Shown here one piece after another: positions 1 to 63,640 of a DNA stretch of 64,000 nucleotides; position 1 is the first letter of the stretch, and every line of letters begins with the position of its first letter. A program made the translations under genes and the position numbers. The notes under the pieces are model-generated. The model did not search any database. It was not told where the DNA came from and worked only from the letters and a program-made list of their open reading frames with translations. This DNA is from Chiridota heheva (taxonomy: Eukaryota > Echinodermata > Holothuroidea > Apodida > Chiridotidae): contig JAIGNY010000904.1 in the NCBI GenBank assembly GCA_020152595.1, positions 491,501 through 555,500 on the forward strand, in the 5' to 3' direction.

Positions 1-1140
1 TTTGGTCAAAAAACACATTTGTTTAAATTGAATATCAGAAATGCTTACTGTATAATCATTTATCATTGGGCCACATGAGAGAAATCCAGGTTTTTGCAAT
101 TCCCAACAAATTAGCAACCAGAATTCTGTAAAACACCCACCAATAAATTAAAAATCACTTTTTACACCTTTTTACATACTTGTTTTAAGAAATAATATGA
201 AACTCCCTATTAATCTACTCCAGGTCTAGTCATGTTGTTCATTCAATATTTCAATTGGCTAGTCAAAATCATTTAAAATTTTGTACTTTTGTTAGACAAA
301 GTCTATGTTATTAGGTTTTAGTGCAGCACTAATACTACATGTATCATTAGACCATATGAGAGAAATCCCGGTTTTTGCAATTCCCAACAAATTAGCCACC
401 AGAATTCTGGGTAAAACACCCACCAATTAATCAAAAAATCACTTTTTACACATCTTTACATCTTTATTAAAGCAAAACTAAACTTAAACACCCTTTTATA
501 GCACATCTATCCAAGCCCAGTCACAATGTCCATAGAAAGCTTCATTTGACTAGGCCCTAATCAAAAGCATTTGAAATTTTGAATAGATTTTAGTTAGTAA
601 AGACAAAGTATAAGTTTAAGTATTTTACTGTAACATTAATACTTCAAAGAGATTAAACAAGTTCATCTGAAATGTTCTATGATCAAATTGATTGTATAGA
701 GGGCTCTAAAAAAGTGCATAGGGTTTTCAAGGGAAATTTGAAGTGTTTTGAAGATAGGTTTATATGCAGTTAATGTATCATAAGACTGCATGAGATAAAT
801 GCAATTTGCAATTCCAAACAAACTAACCATCATAACTCTGTCAGAAAAACCCATAATGAATTCAAAATTACTTTTTTTCTTCTTCACATCATTATTTTTT
901 TTTTTAAATAAAAACTCTCAAATGCCCTATTATAGCATCCTCTATTAGGTCCAGTCACAATGCTCATAGAACATTGCAATTGACTAATCAAAAGCATTTG
1001 AAATTTTGAAGAGATTTTAGTTTTTAAAAGACAAAGTATATGTTTAAGTCTTTTAGTGTAACATTAATGCTTCAAAGAAATGTAAAAACTTCATCTGAAA
1101 TGATCTATGATCAAGTTGATTGCATAAACAGCCTCAAAAA
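1..1140. repeat. Satellite-like imperfect tandem repeat
   Basis: Segments starting near 60, 340 and 775 share TATCATT/A..ACCACATGAGAGAAAT, TTTGCAATTCCCAACAAA and AAACACCCACCAAT-type blocks. A downstream block (TCACAATG..CATAGAA, CATTTGAAATTTTGAA, TTCATCTGAAATG) recurs near 520-670 and 950-1100. Units are about 285-435 bp with roughly three copies. No coding sequence is seen. Confidence 0.75.
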
Positions 1141-1614
1141 AACTTTACAATGACAAATTAATTTTCCACCAAGAAAAAAGGTTAGATGGAAGAGACATAT
1201 CAGCACTTAAATTACAATGGTCTACATAATGACAGGTAAGTGTAAATAATGTTAAACTTACATGTGTTGATATAAGATTCGGCACATAAAAATAATATGA
1301 AAAATAAATGTGAAAATTGCACAAGAGCCAAATGAGAACGGTGAATACAAAGCAATCACCTAAAGAACATTGACTAGTGTTTAAATGATAGGGGTATTGG
1401 GAGGGCTCTCACCTTTGCCCTCTCTGAATCCACCCTTGATTCACAAACAGAGGATTAAAATTAAAAATCTATGCCATTTTTTCCACCCAATAACTGGATT
1501 GTTATTAACCAAAAGCTGGTGAATATTTGTTTGGAAAATATCACCAGTTCACATCTATAATGTTCCCAATGTTTATAATGTTCCCAATGTTTTAACACTC
1601 AGTGTTCATACATC
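1141..1614. other. Intergenic/intronic, nothing recognised
   Basis: AT-rich sequence between the satellite and the transposon remnant. I see no ORF, RNA gene or clear repeat beyond a short TATAATGTTCCCAATGTT duplication at about 1558-1590. Confidence 0.5.
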
Positions 1615-4600
1615 TATGATATCATCATCTTCATTCTCACTATCTGAAGCATAATTACCCCTCTCTAAATCCTGGTTAGTGCACCTTCTCAATTTACACA
1701 GCCAGTGCACTTCATTCCATTCTGTAAATATATGTGGCAATTCACACTTTTTTGGGCATGTGTACCACATCAGTTCTATCACTGCATCAAGAACTGCAAT
1801 CTATAATAAGATGACCATCAACCAAATTCCACCCATGCTCTACAGGATTTGGCATCTCTATCATTCTGTCAAAACAACATTGCCATATGGCGGCTTGATA
1901 GCATGTCCTCATCGCATGCTTATAGAGTGTATCCTGGCATTGCATGAGCTGACGACTGGCATTTTTGTAACTGCCCCTTTTGGATGAAAACTGTTCAAAT
2001 CTAAATCTATTGACATTTGATGTACCATTTCTGGATCCATAAAGTGAACATATGAAATCCACTATGGCTGAAAACCTTTCTTTGTCTACTTCAAACTGTT
2101 CTTCAAATATTAAGAAGAGTTCTTTGAATTTTACAATCATTGAGTTTGATCTCATTTCAGAGCTGCCAGTTTTCCTTAACCAGAAAAAGCACTAACAGTA
2201 CCACATCCATTGAAACTATGTAGACCTGGCAAAGCTGATGCAACATTGGATCCAATTACACAATTCACCTTTGCTAATATCAATGTACTTCAATCTGTTT
2301 TGAGTAGAACAATGGTATCTCATAGCGAGCGACTTTAGCAAGTGCTAGAAGGCGGACATCAGTATCTTCAGCATAAATAACAATTGCTGCATAGTTAGTC
2401 TGTGCTATATGATCTGCATGTAGGAAAAGCCTTGTGTCTGCCTCCTCTTGGTTTGATTTCAATTCATTCACAGCTTCAACTGTGTCTTTTGTAATCTTGT
2501 AGCACATTTCACCAAATGTTACATACAACATTTTGTTGTTCAGGACTACACAGACACTTGTGCTTTTCCACACAGAAAGAAGATACTTTATCAGATTGGT
2601 CTTGTTGGATGCATTTCTTAGGAATGATCTCCAGTTTCAGTTTATGAGAAGAAACAATGCCTTCTCCTCGAAGAGATCTCTCAGCATTTTTAATTGAGTC
2701 TTTGATGTAGACATCAAAGACAACATCAATCCTTTACCTTGTAGCTCCTACTCTAAGAATCTGCCCAAGAACTGTTGTGGCTATCTCTTTAATTGTTTTG
2801 TTATCACAATTCATTTTTTGGACAAGGGCCATTCCATCAATGATAGCTGCATGGGGTTGTGGGATGCTTTCACTGCCTGCAACATTTGCCACAATGTGGT
2901 TACCAAGGTCAGCGTTATTGGTCTTTCTCATTAAGCCATCGCTTGTAGCATAAGACCAAGGAAGTGGGCCGAGTAGATGTTGTAGTACCACCTCCATTTG
3001 AAGTTTCCTGTTCTCTGCCATCATTACCATTATTGTGAAGAGGTTTCTGTCTGCCCATATTATCTTCTCTGCAGATTTTACTTTGATGGTGGCAGTTTTA
3101 GCAATGTGCTTAAATGTCTTTAAACTGCAACTTTTGAGAGGATCAGTGAATTTCAGACAGTTTGAATCAGATAATCTTTCTTTGAATTGATCATATGCTT
3201 GTGAACCAATGTTAAATGCATGTAACAAAACTTGCCGAATAGCTTCTGGGGCAGCTATTCCTGGTGAAATGCTTACTAGTGCCTGTTCCTGCAGCTGTAA
3301 TGGATTGTTCCAACTCTTTGACACCTGCTCTACAATAGATTTCACAATTATTTCATCTCTCTGTATTCATGGCATATGTAAATCAGGATGATTGTGACAT
3401 GAGTTCTTCTGTGACACCATTTGCCTCGTACTACAAAGAAACTTGGTTCTGTATTCAGCTGTAAAGTTGAATTTCTGAACAACCATAGGCTTCAAACTAA
3501 ATCCTTTTGTGCCACCTGATGTCTGGGTGTCTTTATTTACAGTTTCCTCAACTGCCTTATCAACAGGATTCCTGCCATAAGTGCTAGATGTAAACATCTG
3601 GACACTGAAACCACCGCTCCTCATGTATTAATTAATTTCTCGGTGTTCCAGAGGGAGGAGCATCGTTGTAATAGACATAAATAAGTAGCATAATTCCAAT
3701 GGTCATAAGCGAAATACCATGGAGCCATCACTTTGATAGAGGCCAAATGAAGCTCCCAATTACCTTCTCTTGAAGATCTCATGAGATTGAACATCACCTT
3801 AACAATACCAAGGTAGGACATACAAAATGCTGATAGATCTCCATTTTGAGTATGTAAGAATTCACAATGTTCATTATATTGGCAAGCCACTCCTGCATAG
3901 ACAGGGTTACTTAGTACAGCATTAAGTGTTTCATATGTTACTTTGATATTTCCTAAATGCAGTCATTCAGTTCTTCGGTACATTTTTCATGTACTTTCTT
4001 TACAAAGCTGTCCCATGCAATGCGACTTAGAGCCTCATATACTAATTTGTGCATTCTTACTTTTCTGCTGTATTTCTTCCCTCCCAAAACTCCTGGAATA
4101 GACCTCATCTCCACTGCTCAATCCCTACTTCTCTTAGGCCTGCATCACCAAATCGTTTACCAATAATTCCCAACAAATTGCAGATAGTATGGAATGCACT
4201 AATCATACCAAATTTGTCCATGTGTTTCCATTTTATTTCTGCAGCCTTAGCATACAGAGCCAAGCCAAAAGCAGCTACAATGCTTGGTAACTTCAAGGAC
4301 AAACAAATTCAAATCTTGTCATTATTTCATGATCTATTGACATATTTGTGTCTGGAGCATTAATGGTTGGAAGGTACTCAATGTTGTTTTCAATTATGTC
4401 TTCTAGCCTGTTTACTTGAAGATTGAATCCAGTCCATGAGCTGATGGTTTGTCTTTCACTGTTGTGTAATCTGACAATTACCCACAGAAAATTCTCCATT
4501 CTTGTTTGCTTTTCTATTTCTTCAAAGCTTACTTCTCGGTACTAGTGATGAAGTGGACCACACTTCTTTCCTGCATTGTAATATGAAAGTTGTTTCTCTG

Positions 4601-5460
4601 TTGTATCGATGCTCCTCTTCTTTTTTCCTTCTTTTTTAGCAGGCAGTAGCTTGTTTTTCTCTTGGCGACTGTGGTCTTGGTACCACTGATTGAACAGTGA
4701 TGCCATTTACCCTGTGGGAGGTACCTGCCCCTGACCATGCAGTCAATGTTCTTTCATCCAACAGTTGTGAGAGTATGTTGCCACAAGTTAGATGGCAGTG
4801 GAACCTGGTCGTCTGTAGATTGGATTAGCTTTTTAAGGCACAATGCTGTATTAATTTCTTGAAACTGTGTATATGAAATAGTATGCCCCAATCTCTTCAG
4901 TATTTTTATTAGTTTCCACTTTTCTTGTCAGTGTTTTGATGCCGTATGCAAGTAAAATTTGCTTTGGTAGTTGTTGGACACCATGATGCATACTAAATAT
5001 GAAGTCCTGTCCAATGTAAGCCATGCTGGTAGCTTGTCATTGAGACACATTTGAGTCTGATTTTTCACCTGTCAAGACAGTTGTCAGAAACTGGTTCAAA
5101 GCTGTTGGTATATATACATTTTCTGAAGTGATTGCAGATAGATTTGGAGGCCACTCTGAAGTTAAGATCTTTGATTTCTTGGCAGATCTTTTGAGCTACC
5201 CTCACAATGTCTTTGAATTCACCCTTTTCATGTGCAAATTTGGTTCTTTGCAGTCACCTGATTTCCTCTTGTAGCTGTATATTCTGCATGGCTAACTAAT
5301 CTTTGCTCATAATGATCAGAATCAGACCAATCTGCCTACAGTTTGGTCCTTTCTTGAATGCTATGGAATCTTTCAATTCTGTTGATAATTCACTCTTCAA
5401 GTTTGTCTTAGTGCTGTCTTTTATTTCATTAATGCCCTCATTGTTTGTTTGTTTGATGAG
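1615..5460 (-). pseudogene. Decayed mobile-element ORF (EADTR/DTDV and GNWELHL family), C-terminal two thirds
   Basis: Reading right to left in several frames: TALNQFLTTVLTG, then QDFIFSMHHG and PKQILLAYGIKTLT (about 5100-4900), EGNWELHL (about 3760), ERIDVVFD-like RIDVVFDVYIKDSIKNAERS (about 2725-2665), QEEADTRLFLHADH and EDTDVRLLALA (about 2460-2320), then YKHAMRTCYQAAIWQ (about 1900). This order recalls the widespread uncharacterised proteins of fish and marine invertebrates that end in a tesmin/TSO1-like Cys-rich tail and behave like transposon genes. Stops and frameshifts are frequent, so it is dead. Function is unknown to me; the acidic EADTR...DTDV spacing is reminiscent of a nuclease metal site, which is inference. 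Confidence 0.75.
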
Positions 5461-5479
5461 GGCTTAACAGCACCATGAC

Positions 5480-8395
5480 AACATGGGTCAAATTGTGCCT
5501 GAGAGTTTAGATCATTCTAGAGGAAGGAAGGAAAGAAAACAGGGGGAGTTTGAGAGAAACACGAGAACTAAAGTCAGAAAGCTGGGATCAAGAGAGGAAG
5601 GAGGTGCATGGGTAGAAAAAAAAAAGGAAGAAAGAGGGGGGTGGGAGAGGACTAAATACTGCTGTAGAGGGAAGCATGATAAAGGAAGGGGATAATTTTA
5701 TACGGAGGATTTTTCTGGAAAACTCAGCAATTGAGTTGTGGGGAGCGAGGGAAGCCAGAGGGGGCAAGCAAGGAGAACGTGATGGACTGTGAGGGTGCAA
5801 TGGCAATTGTTGCAGAAGGGTTGGGAGGAACCAATAAGGACGTGGGAGTGAGTGAGGTGGGTGTGATCAATCTTAGACTGGTAATATGAATGTTGTCGAC
5901 ACGAGAGAGGTTGTGGGTGGTGGGTTTGATCGGAATCGTGGGCTGGATGACGTGGATTTTGTTATCAATTTAGGAGTCCCATGAGGTTTGCGAGCGGTCA
6001 CGAACAAGGAAAGCGATAATCGGTTTGATGTCAGAAAGGGTTTTGGGAAATGGAGTAGGGGGAGGTTGAGGGCAAGCTTAGTGGCTGCATCAGCCCTGTT
6101 ATTGCCAGGGATGCCAAAGAATACTTTTCTTGCAGAGGGTGGGCAAAAGAAGTTTACGGAGGAGGTGGTGGGATGTGGAGTTATCCCATTTAAGATTGAG
6201 TAAAGAAGTAAGAATAGAATTGGAGTCGGAGAAGATGGCAAAGTGGCTGAGCAGAGAGTAATCAATAAAGTTGAGGATGAGGAGACTGGCCTCGGCCGAA
6301 AAGATGGACAAGTAGTTGGAAAGCCTGCTACTGCGGGCAATGTTTTGGATGACGGCAGCAGCAGCTGTCTTGTTACCTTCCTTGTAGCCATCAGTATAGA
6401 TGGAGGTGTAGTTTGGGAGTTGGTCTTTAATTTGGTTGTGAAGATTGATGAAGAGGTTAGGGTGGGTTTGGGTTTTTGTGATGCGTGGAGAGGCCCAGTT
6501 AGATAAAAGGGAGGAGGGGGTGGCCCAAGTAAGAAAAGTGGGCCAGGAGACGGTGCCAAGAGTGGCGGGATTGAGGGGATAGGGTTTTAGTCCTATCAAA
6601 GAGAGTGGAGAAATTGGGGTACCACATGAGGTTGTAAACAGGGTTTTGGGAGTTGGTGAGAATTCTAAAAGCATATAGAGGCTAAGCTTTCTACACCTTA
6701 GCAGAAAGGGGGGTTCCTTAGCTTTAACATGAATGCTGGTGATTGGGGAGGTCCTGTAGGCACCCAGACAAAGCCCGAGGGCTTCATTTTGATGGTGTTA
6801 ATGTGGTTGAGGTAAGAGTTGTGAGCGGCACAGTAGACAATATTGCCATGGTCAAGCTTGGAATGAATGGTGAGCCTTAAGATTTTGAGGAAAGCATGGC
6901 GATTTGCACCCCAAGTGGTGTTGGAGACGAGGCGGAGAGTGTTGGAGACGAGGCGGAGAATGTTGGGGGAGCTGTTGCATTTCTGTTTTAGGTTGGTGAT
7001 GTGTTGTTTGGAGGAGAGCTTGGGGTCCAGAGTTAAACCCAGAAACTTAGTGTGTTCAACTTTAGGGATGCGATTGCCATTGAGCACGAGGTTCGGGTTG
7101 GGGTGGGGGTTGTTGAAATGACAGAAGTGCATGCAGACTATCTTGTCTGCGGAGAATTTAAAACTATTATTGTTGCACCAGTCTTGCAGCCGCTTGAGGC
7201 TGAGTTGGAGCCTACTTTTGACAAGAGGAAAGCTAGGGGAGGAGTAGAAGATGGTTAATTTGTCCACGTAGAGAGCATGTTTGATGCTGGGGCCAAAGTT
7301 GTGTCGTTAATGCTCAGGTTGAAGAGAGTGGGGGAGAGGATGCTGCCCCGGGAGATGCCTGCTTCTTGGGGGTAGCGATTGGAGAGGGTGTGGCCAATAC
7401 AAACTTGGAACTGCCTGGGTGAGAGGAAGTTTTGAATAAAGATGAAGAGGTGGCCTCTGTGGCCGATGGTGTAAAGTTTGTGGATAATGCCGTATTTCCA
7501 AGTGGTGTCGAAAGCTTTCTCGAGGTCGAAAAAGATGGCAATGAGGTGTTCCTTTTTTGCAAAGGATTCCCTGATAGCGGTGTCGAGTGTAATTAACTAG
7601 TCTAGGGTATTGCAATGTTTCTGGAAGCTGCTTTGGTGAGGGGAGAGGATTCTGTTGGTCTCAAGGAACCAGTTTAGTCTCTGGTTAATGATCCGTTCCA
7701 TGATTTTACAGAGACAGCAGGTGAGGGCGATGGTGCGGTAGCTGGAGGGGTCAGTACTGTCCTTCCCTGATAGCTGTCTTCCAGATAGGGGGGAAAAAGT
7801 GTGAGGACCAAATGAGGTTGAGGATGGTGAGTAGGGTAGTGGTGGCTTTGTTGGGGAGGTGTTTCAGGAACTGGTGGGGGATGTTATTTGGACCCTTAGA
7901 GGTGCAGCCAGCATCGTGGATAGCTTGATTTAATTCAGAAAGGGTGAGAAGGGTGTTGTAGCTCTCAGTATGGTCGAAGGGAAAGGTGATACTCCGAGCT
8001 TCAGAGCAAACTTTTTTGGTTTTGAAAGCATTGGGGTAGTTGGCCGAGGACGAGATGTTGCTGAAAGAGGCGGTGAGGTGGTTAATAATGTTCTTTTTCG
8101 CGGTAAGAAGGTTACCATTCCAGGAGAGATGGGAGATGGAAGATTTTCCCACGCTGCGGTGGAAGCTGTTAACCATTCCCCAAATCTTCTTAGTGGGGGT
8201 GTCGGTGGTGAGAGAAGAGATGAAGTTCTTTAAAGTGTCGGTTTACTGTCCTTGATAGTGCGCCTGGCCTGGTGGGTGGTCAGGTTAGTTTTGGGAGTTC
8301 CTGAGGGCCCTTTTCCAGTTCTTGATGGCGGTTTTGCAGTCATTAGAGAACCAGTGGTAGAAGGAAGGGGGGTAGGGGGGGGGGGGGTTCCTTGT
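5480..8395 (-). mobile_element. Dead non-LTR retrotransposon (LINE) with RT and RNase H
   Basis: From 8176 leftward: RT N-terminal APNNIPHQFLKHLP-like text (GPNNIPHQFL), KTAIREGQY, then LITLDTAIRES and FDLEKAFDTTWKYG-like text (frame near 7560), then LYVDKLTIFY at the YxDD motif (about 7270), where the second Asp reads Lys. KFLGLTLD follows. RNase H spans about 6500-6050: SIYTDGYKEG, AEASLLI, FSDSNSIL and NNRADAATKLAL keep the acidic residues. A tail with THLTHSHVLIGSS and a CxxC...HH..C-type zinc knuckle is at about 5850-5760. RT, RNase H and a Cys/His tail fit the I/R1-group LINEs. At least five frameshifts are present. Confidence 0.85.
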
Positions 8396-8975
8396 CATTC
8401 ATCCACTAAATATATTTCTTTTGAAGTTTGTTGATAAGTACCAACTCAGGGTTTTTAAATAACTCATTCCTGATGTATGTGCATAGCAGGGTAAATGCTT
8501 TAGTTTCGGCTTCTGCACATTTATCTTCTAACATGTCAGCTGTGAGAGATGTAGAAGTTGAGGACGTGACATTTTCCCTTATGTACAACTTATAGCAAGA
8601 CCTGTGATAATGAGCTTCAGCTGCATCTATGTCTCTACTTGTAACTGCGATTATGTTAGAATCCTTTCTTTTCCCAGCATTTTTTTTTCAAATTGGCATC
8701 AGATCGAAGGACTCTGCATTTTATCAGGCATTCTCTAGTATTGCTCTGTTCCTTCGCAAATTGTCTGTGAATATGCAGACTTTCTGATAGACAGTTGAGT
8801 TGAATTTGTTTTCTCTAATTGACCTCTTTACTGTAACCATTGTTTCAGCTATACTTGTACCTCCACTTGATTCATTTTTCTCTTCTAGTTTCTGTGCTTC
8901 TTCTCTTCTCATGGTAAATATAGATTGACAAGTTCTGTGATACATAATTGATATTTCAGGCATCTTTCCTGGTGT
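8395..8975 (-). pseudogene. N-terminal part of the same decayed mobile-element ORF, split off by a LINE insertion
   Basis: Minus-strand reading gives YHRTCQSIFTM (about 8945), CAEAETKAFTLLCTYIRNEL and FKNPELVLINKLQKKY (about 8520-8410). I recall this family having YHRSCY, then an Ala/Glu-rich helix ending YIRNDLF.NPEV, just before the portion resuming at about 5450. The two parts are separated by the RNase H-type LINE. Confidence 0.65.
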
Positions 8976-9965
8976 AGCTGCTAAAGCACACTGTCTAGAA
9001 GGCTTCAGATTGCTAGTAATGACAACACCTAGATCCCTTTCTTGATCAAAATAACCAAGATTTGAACCATTCATGCAGTAATCAAATTGCAAATTGCTCT
9101 GACCAAAATGGATAACTTTGCATTAATCAACATTGAATGACATCTGCCACATTTGAGACCTAGAAACTAACTTATCCAGATTAGTTTGCAAAAGTAAAGA
9201 ATCCCTAGCATCATCAACAATGCTGCATAGCTTAGTGTCATCAGCAAATTTACAAAACCTGGAGCAAAGGGAAACATTAATATCATTGATGAAGATTAAG
9301 GAAAGAAGCAGACCCAATACAGAACCCTGAGGAACACCAATTGTAATCTTCTTTCATGGAGATACTTCACCATTAACAATAACTCTTTGTGACATGTCAA
9401 CTAACCAAGAATTTATCCAACTGACACACTTTCCCTCCACACCAAAAGCTCTTGTTTTCATCATGAACCTGCCTAACGGAATCTTATTAAATGCTTTTTT
9501 GAAATCTTAATAGATAACATCCACATTATGACCAGAATCACCTAGTTTAGTCACATCATCAAGAAACTCCACTAAATTAGAAACACAAGACCTCTTAGGT
9601 AAGAACCCATGCTGGGACAAATTCAACAAACCATTGACCAGTAAATGATCTATTACAACATCCATAACAATAGACTCCATGACCTTGCACACAACACTAG
9701 TAAGACTTATAAGCCTATAATTACATGGCAAACTGTGCTCACCCTTTTTAAAAATAGGAGTGACATTAGAAATTCTCCAATCACTAGGACAACACCAACA
9801 TCAAAGCACTTTGAAAAGATAATACTCAAGGGAACAGACAGAGCATCAGAACACTCACGTAAGACAGCCGCATGTATATCATCTGGACCGGGTGCTTTAT
9901 TTGAATTCAAACCCTTCAACTTCTTAGACACAACATCAACTGAAAAATCAACATCCAGCATTTTA
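8975..9965 (-). mobile_element. CR1-like LINE reverse transcriptase fragment
   Basis: Right to left: LNSNKAPGPDDIHAAVLREC (about 9910), NYRLISLTSVVCKVMESI (about 9725), QHGFLPKRSCVSNLVEFLDD, DFKKAFNKI, IGVPQGSVLG (about 9335), FCKFADDTKLCSIV (about 9245) and ERDLGVVITSNLKPSRQC (about 9030). GFLPKRSC, PQGSVLG and FADDTKL are hallmarks of CR1/L2-type RT. In-frame stops and a frameshift near 9780 make it inactive. It abuts the N-terminal piece of the other mobile-element ORF at about 8975. Confidence 0.85.
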
Positions 9966-10167
9966 TTTACAATTTATAAAGACTTGTTTCTGAAAGCATT
10001 TCTTTAAGCTTAATAGAGTAAATTACCTCTTAGGACATGGATCATTCAGAGCATCAGTAGTTTACAAATAACCTCAGAGGATTTTCATTGTTTCAAATCC
10101 ACACATACTTAACTCCTCTCTAAAGATGACTTTTACAACTGAGTGATATAAAATGGGTGTAACTCAC
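9966..10167. other. Intron sequence after PSME4 exon 22
   Basis: AT-rich intron sequence directly downstream of the exon 22 donor. No other feature is seen. Confidence 0.6.
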
Positions 10168-61488
<51,321 letters not shown>

Positions 61489-61869
61489 CTGTAATCTAGA
61501 AAGGTGACAAAAGAGAGGGTACTGGAAATAACTCATCTTACAAGATTACTAACAGTGCACCTACACTAGTCTTCAATATACCATAAAGGTCTAGTTAGTA
61601 TTTTCCAAATAGTTGTTAAGCAGGAACTCTGTATCAAAATACATGATGATGGTTTACTTGAAGAATGCTTTCAGAAGATCATAGAATGGATCATGAAAGC
61701 AGGAAGTACTAAGCCAATACTAAACATTTGATATGATGTCCAGGTCTAAATGCTTTTGGGATGTTAAACCTTGCTATGCTATGCTATGTAAAGATTACAA
61801 ATGGCTCTAGAACAGTGAAAGCACAGGTGATCTATTCACACAAGAGATCTCAAAAGTTTTAACTAGTCC
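61489..61869 (-). other. Upstream PSME4 intron, unique part
   Basis: AT-rich intron sequence before (in transcript direction, after) the long minisatellite. No feature seen. Confidence 0.7.
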
Positions 61870-63560
61870 CACATGGCATCCCATATCCCAAATGTCATCC
61901 TATGTCCCACATGGCATCCCATATCCCAAATGTCATCCTATGTCCCACATGGCATCCCATATCCCAAATGTCATCCTATGTCCCACATGGCATCCCATAT
62001 CCCAAATGTCATCCTATGTCCCACATGGCAAATGTCATCCATGTCCCACATGGCAACCCACATGGCATCCCATCCCCATGGCAGCCCATGTCCCACATGG
62101 CATCCCATGTCCCACATGGCATCCCCATGGCATCCCATGTCCCACATGGCATCCCATGCATGGCATCCCATGTCCCACATGGCATCCCATGTCCCACATG
62201 GCATCCCATGTCCCATATGGCATCCCATGTCCCACATGGCATCCAATGTCCCACATGGCATCCAATGTCCCACATGACATCCCATGTCCCACATGACATC
62301 CAATCCCACCCCATGTCCCATATGCTGTCCCATCCCACCCCTTGTCCCACATGGCATTCCACCATATCTCCCACCCCATGTCCCACATGACATCCCATCC
62401 CTTATCCCACATGACATCTCACCATGTCCCACATGGCATCCCATCCTATGACCCACATGGCATCCCACCCTATTTCCCAAATGGATCCCATCCCATGTCC
62501 CAAATGACATCCCACCCCATGTCCCACATGACATCCCATCCCATGTCCCATGGCATTCCACCATATCTTCCACATGGCATTCCACCATACAGTATGTCTC
62601 ACATGGCATTCCACCATATGTCCCACATGGCATTCCACCATATGCCCCACATGGCATCCCACCATATGACCCAAATGGCATCCCACCCTATGTCCCACAT
62701 GGATCCCATCCTACATGTATGTCCCACATTAATCCAACCATATGTACCACATGACATCCCTCCTTATGTCCCACATGGCATTCATCCATGTGTCCCGCAG
62801 TGGCTTCCCACCTGATGTCCCACTTGGCATCCCACCTTATTTCCCAAATTGGATCCCACCATATGTTCCACATGGTATCCCTCCTAATGTCCTAATGACA
62901 TCCTACTTTATGTCCCACATGGCATAAGATCCCATATCCCCATGGCCTCCTACCCCATGTCCCACATGGCATTCCACCCTGTTCCACATGGCATCTCATC
63001 CCATGTCCCACATGTCATCCCACCCCATGTCCCACATGACATCCCATAGGCTCCATAAGAAGTCTCATCCTAGCTATCACAGTCCCTGATTGAGCATACT
63101 ATGTATGAAAGTGTCAGTTCATTTAACTTTTATGCAAATGGGGGAGGACCCCATATCCCACATGACATCCATACATCACATGTCCCACATGACATTCCAT
63201 CCCATGGCATTCCACTATATGTCCTGCATAGCATTCCATCATATATCCTATATGGCATTTCACCCTGTTCTACATGGCATCCCACCCCATGTCCCACATG
63301 ACGTCCCATGGGCTCCATAAGAAGTCTCATCCTAGCTATCACAGTCCCTGACTGAGCATACTATGTATGAAAGTGTCAGTTCATATAATAACTTATATGC
63401 AAATGAGCTGTTGAATAAGAAAAAAAGGTGGAGCCAAATAATTATGCCTCATATAGCCCTTGGTGTATACCACATGGTACATATTAAAAAATATGTCCCG
63501 CATGGCCCCCATCCATGTCCCACATCACATCCCTTCCTATGTCCATATAAAGTCACATCC
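61870..63560. repeat. 19-bp CATCCCATGTCCCACATGG minisatellite with higher-order units
   Basis: It starts as four homogeneous 38-bp dimers (61870-62030) and continues as variable 19-bp units to about 63020. It then forms ~260-bp higher-order units with CATCCTAGCTATCACAGTCC, TGAGCATACTATGTATGAAA and TTATGCAAATG near 63065-63140, 63330-63410 and 63550-63640. Nineteen is not divisible by three, which explains open frames in all three phases. Confidence 0.95.
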
Positions 63561-63640
63561 TGTCTTGCTCCCTGACCTGAGCATACTATAAAATTAAAAA
63601 AAGGCTGGTCAGTTCATATACTGTAGCAACTTTATGCAAA

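Noticed and set aside
5480..7258. Plus-strand open frames with Glu/Arg/Gly-rich sequence
   Set aside because: They are antisense of the RNase H LINE; the minus strand has the RT and RNase H motifs.
61873..62681. Open frames of 98-236 residues on both strands rich in SHMAS/VPHGIPC repeats
   Set aside because: They are translations of the 19-bp minisatellite; a period not divisible by 3 opens all phases.
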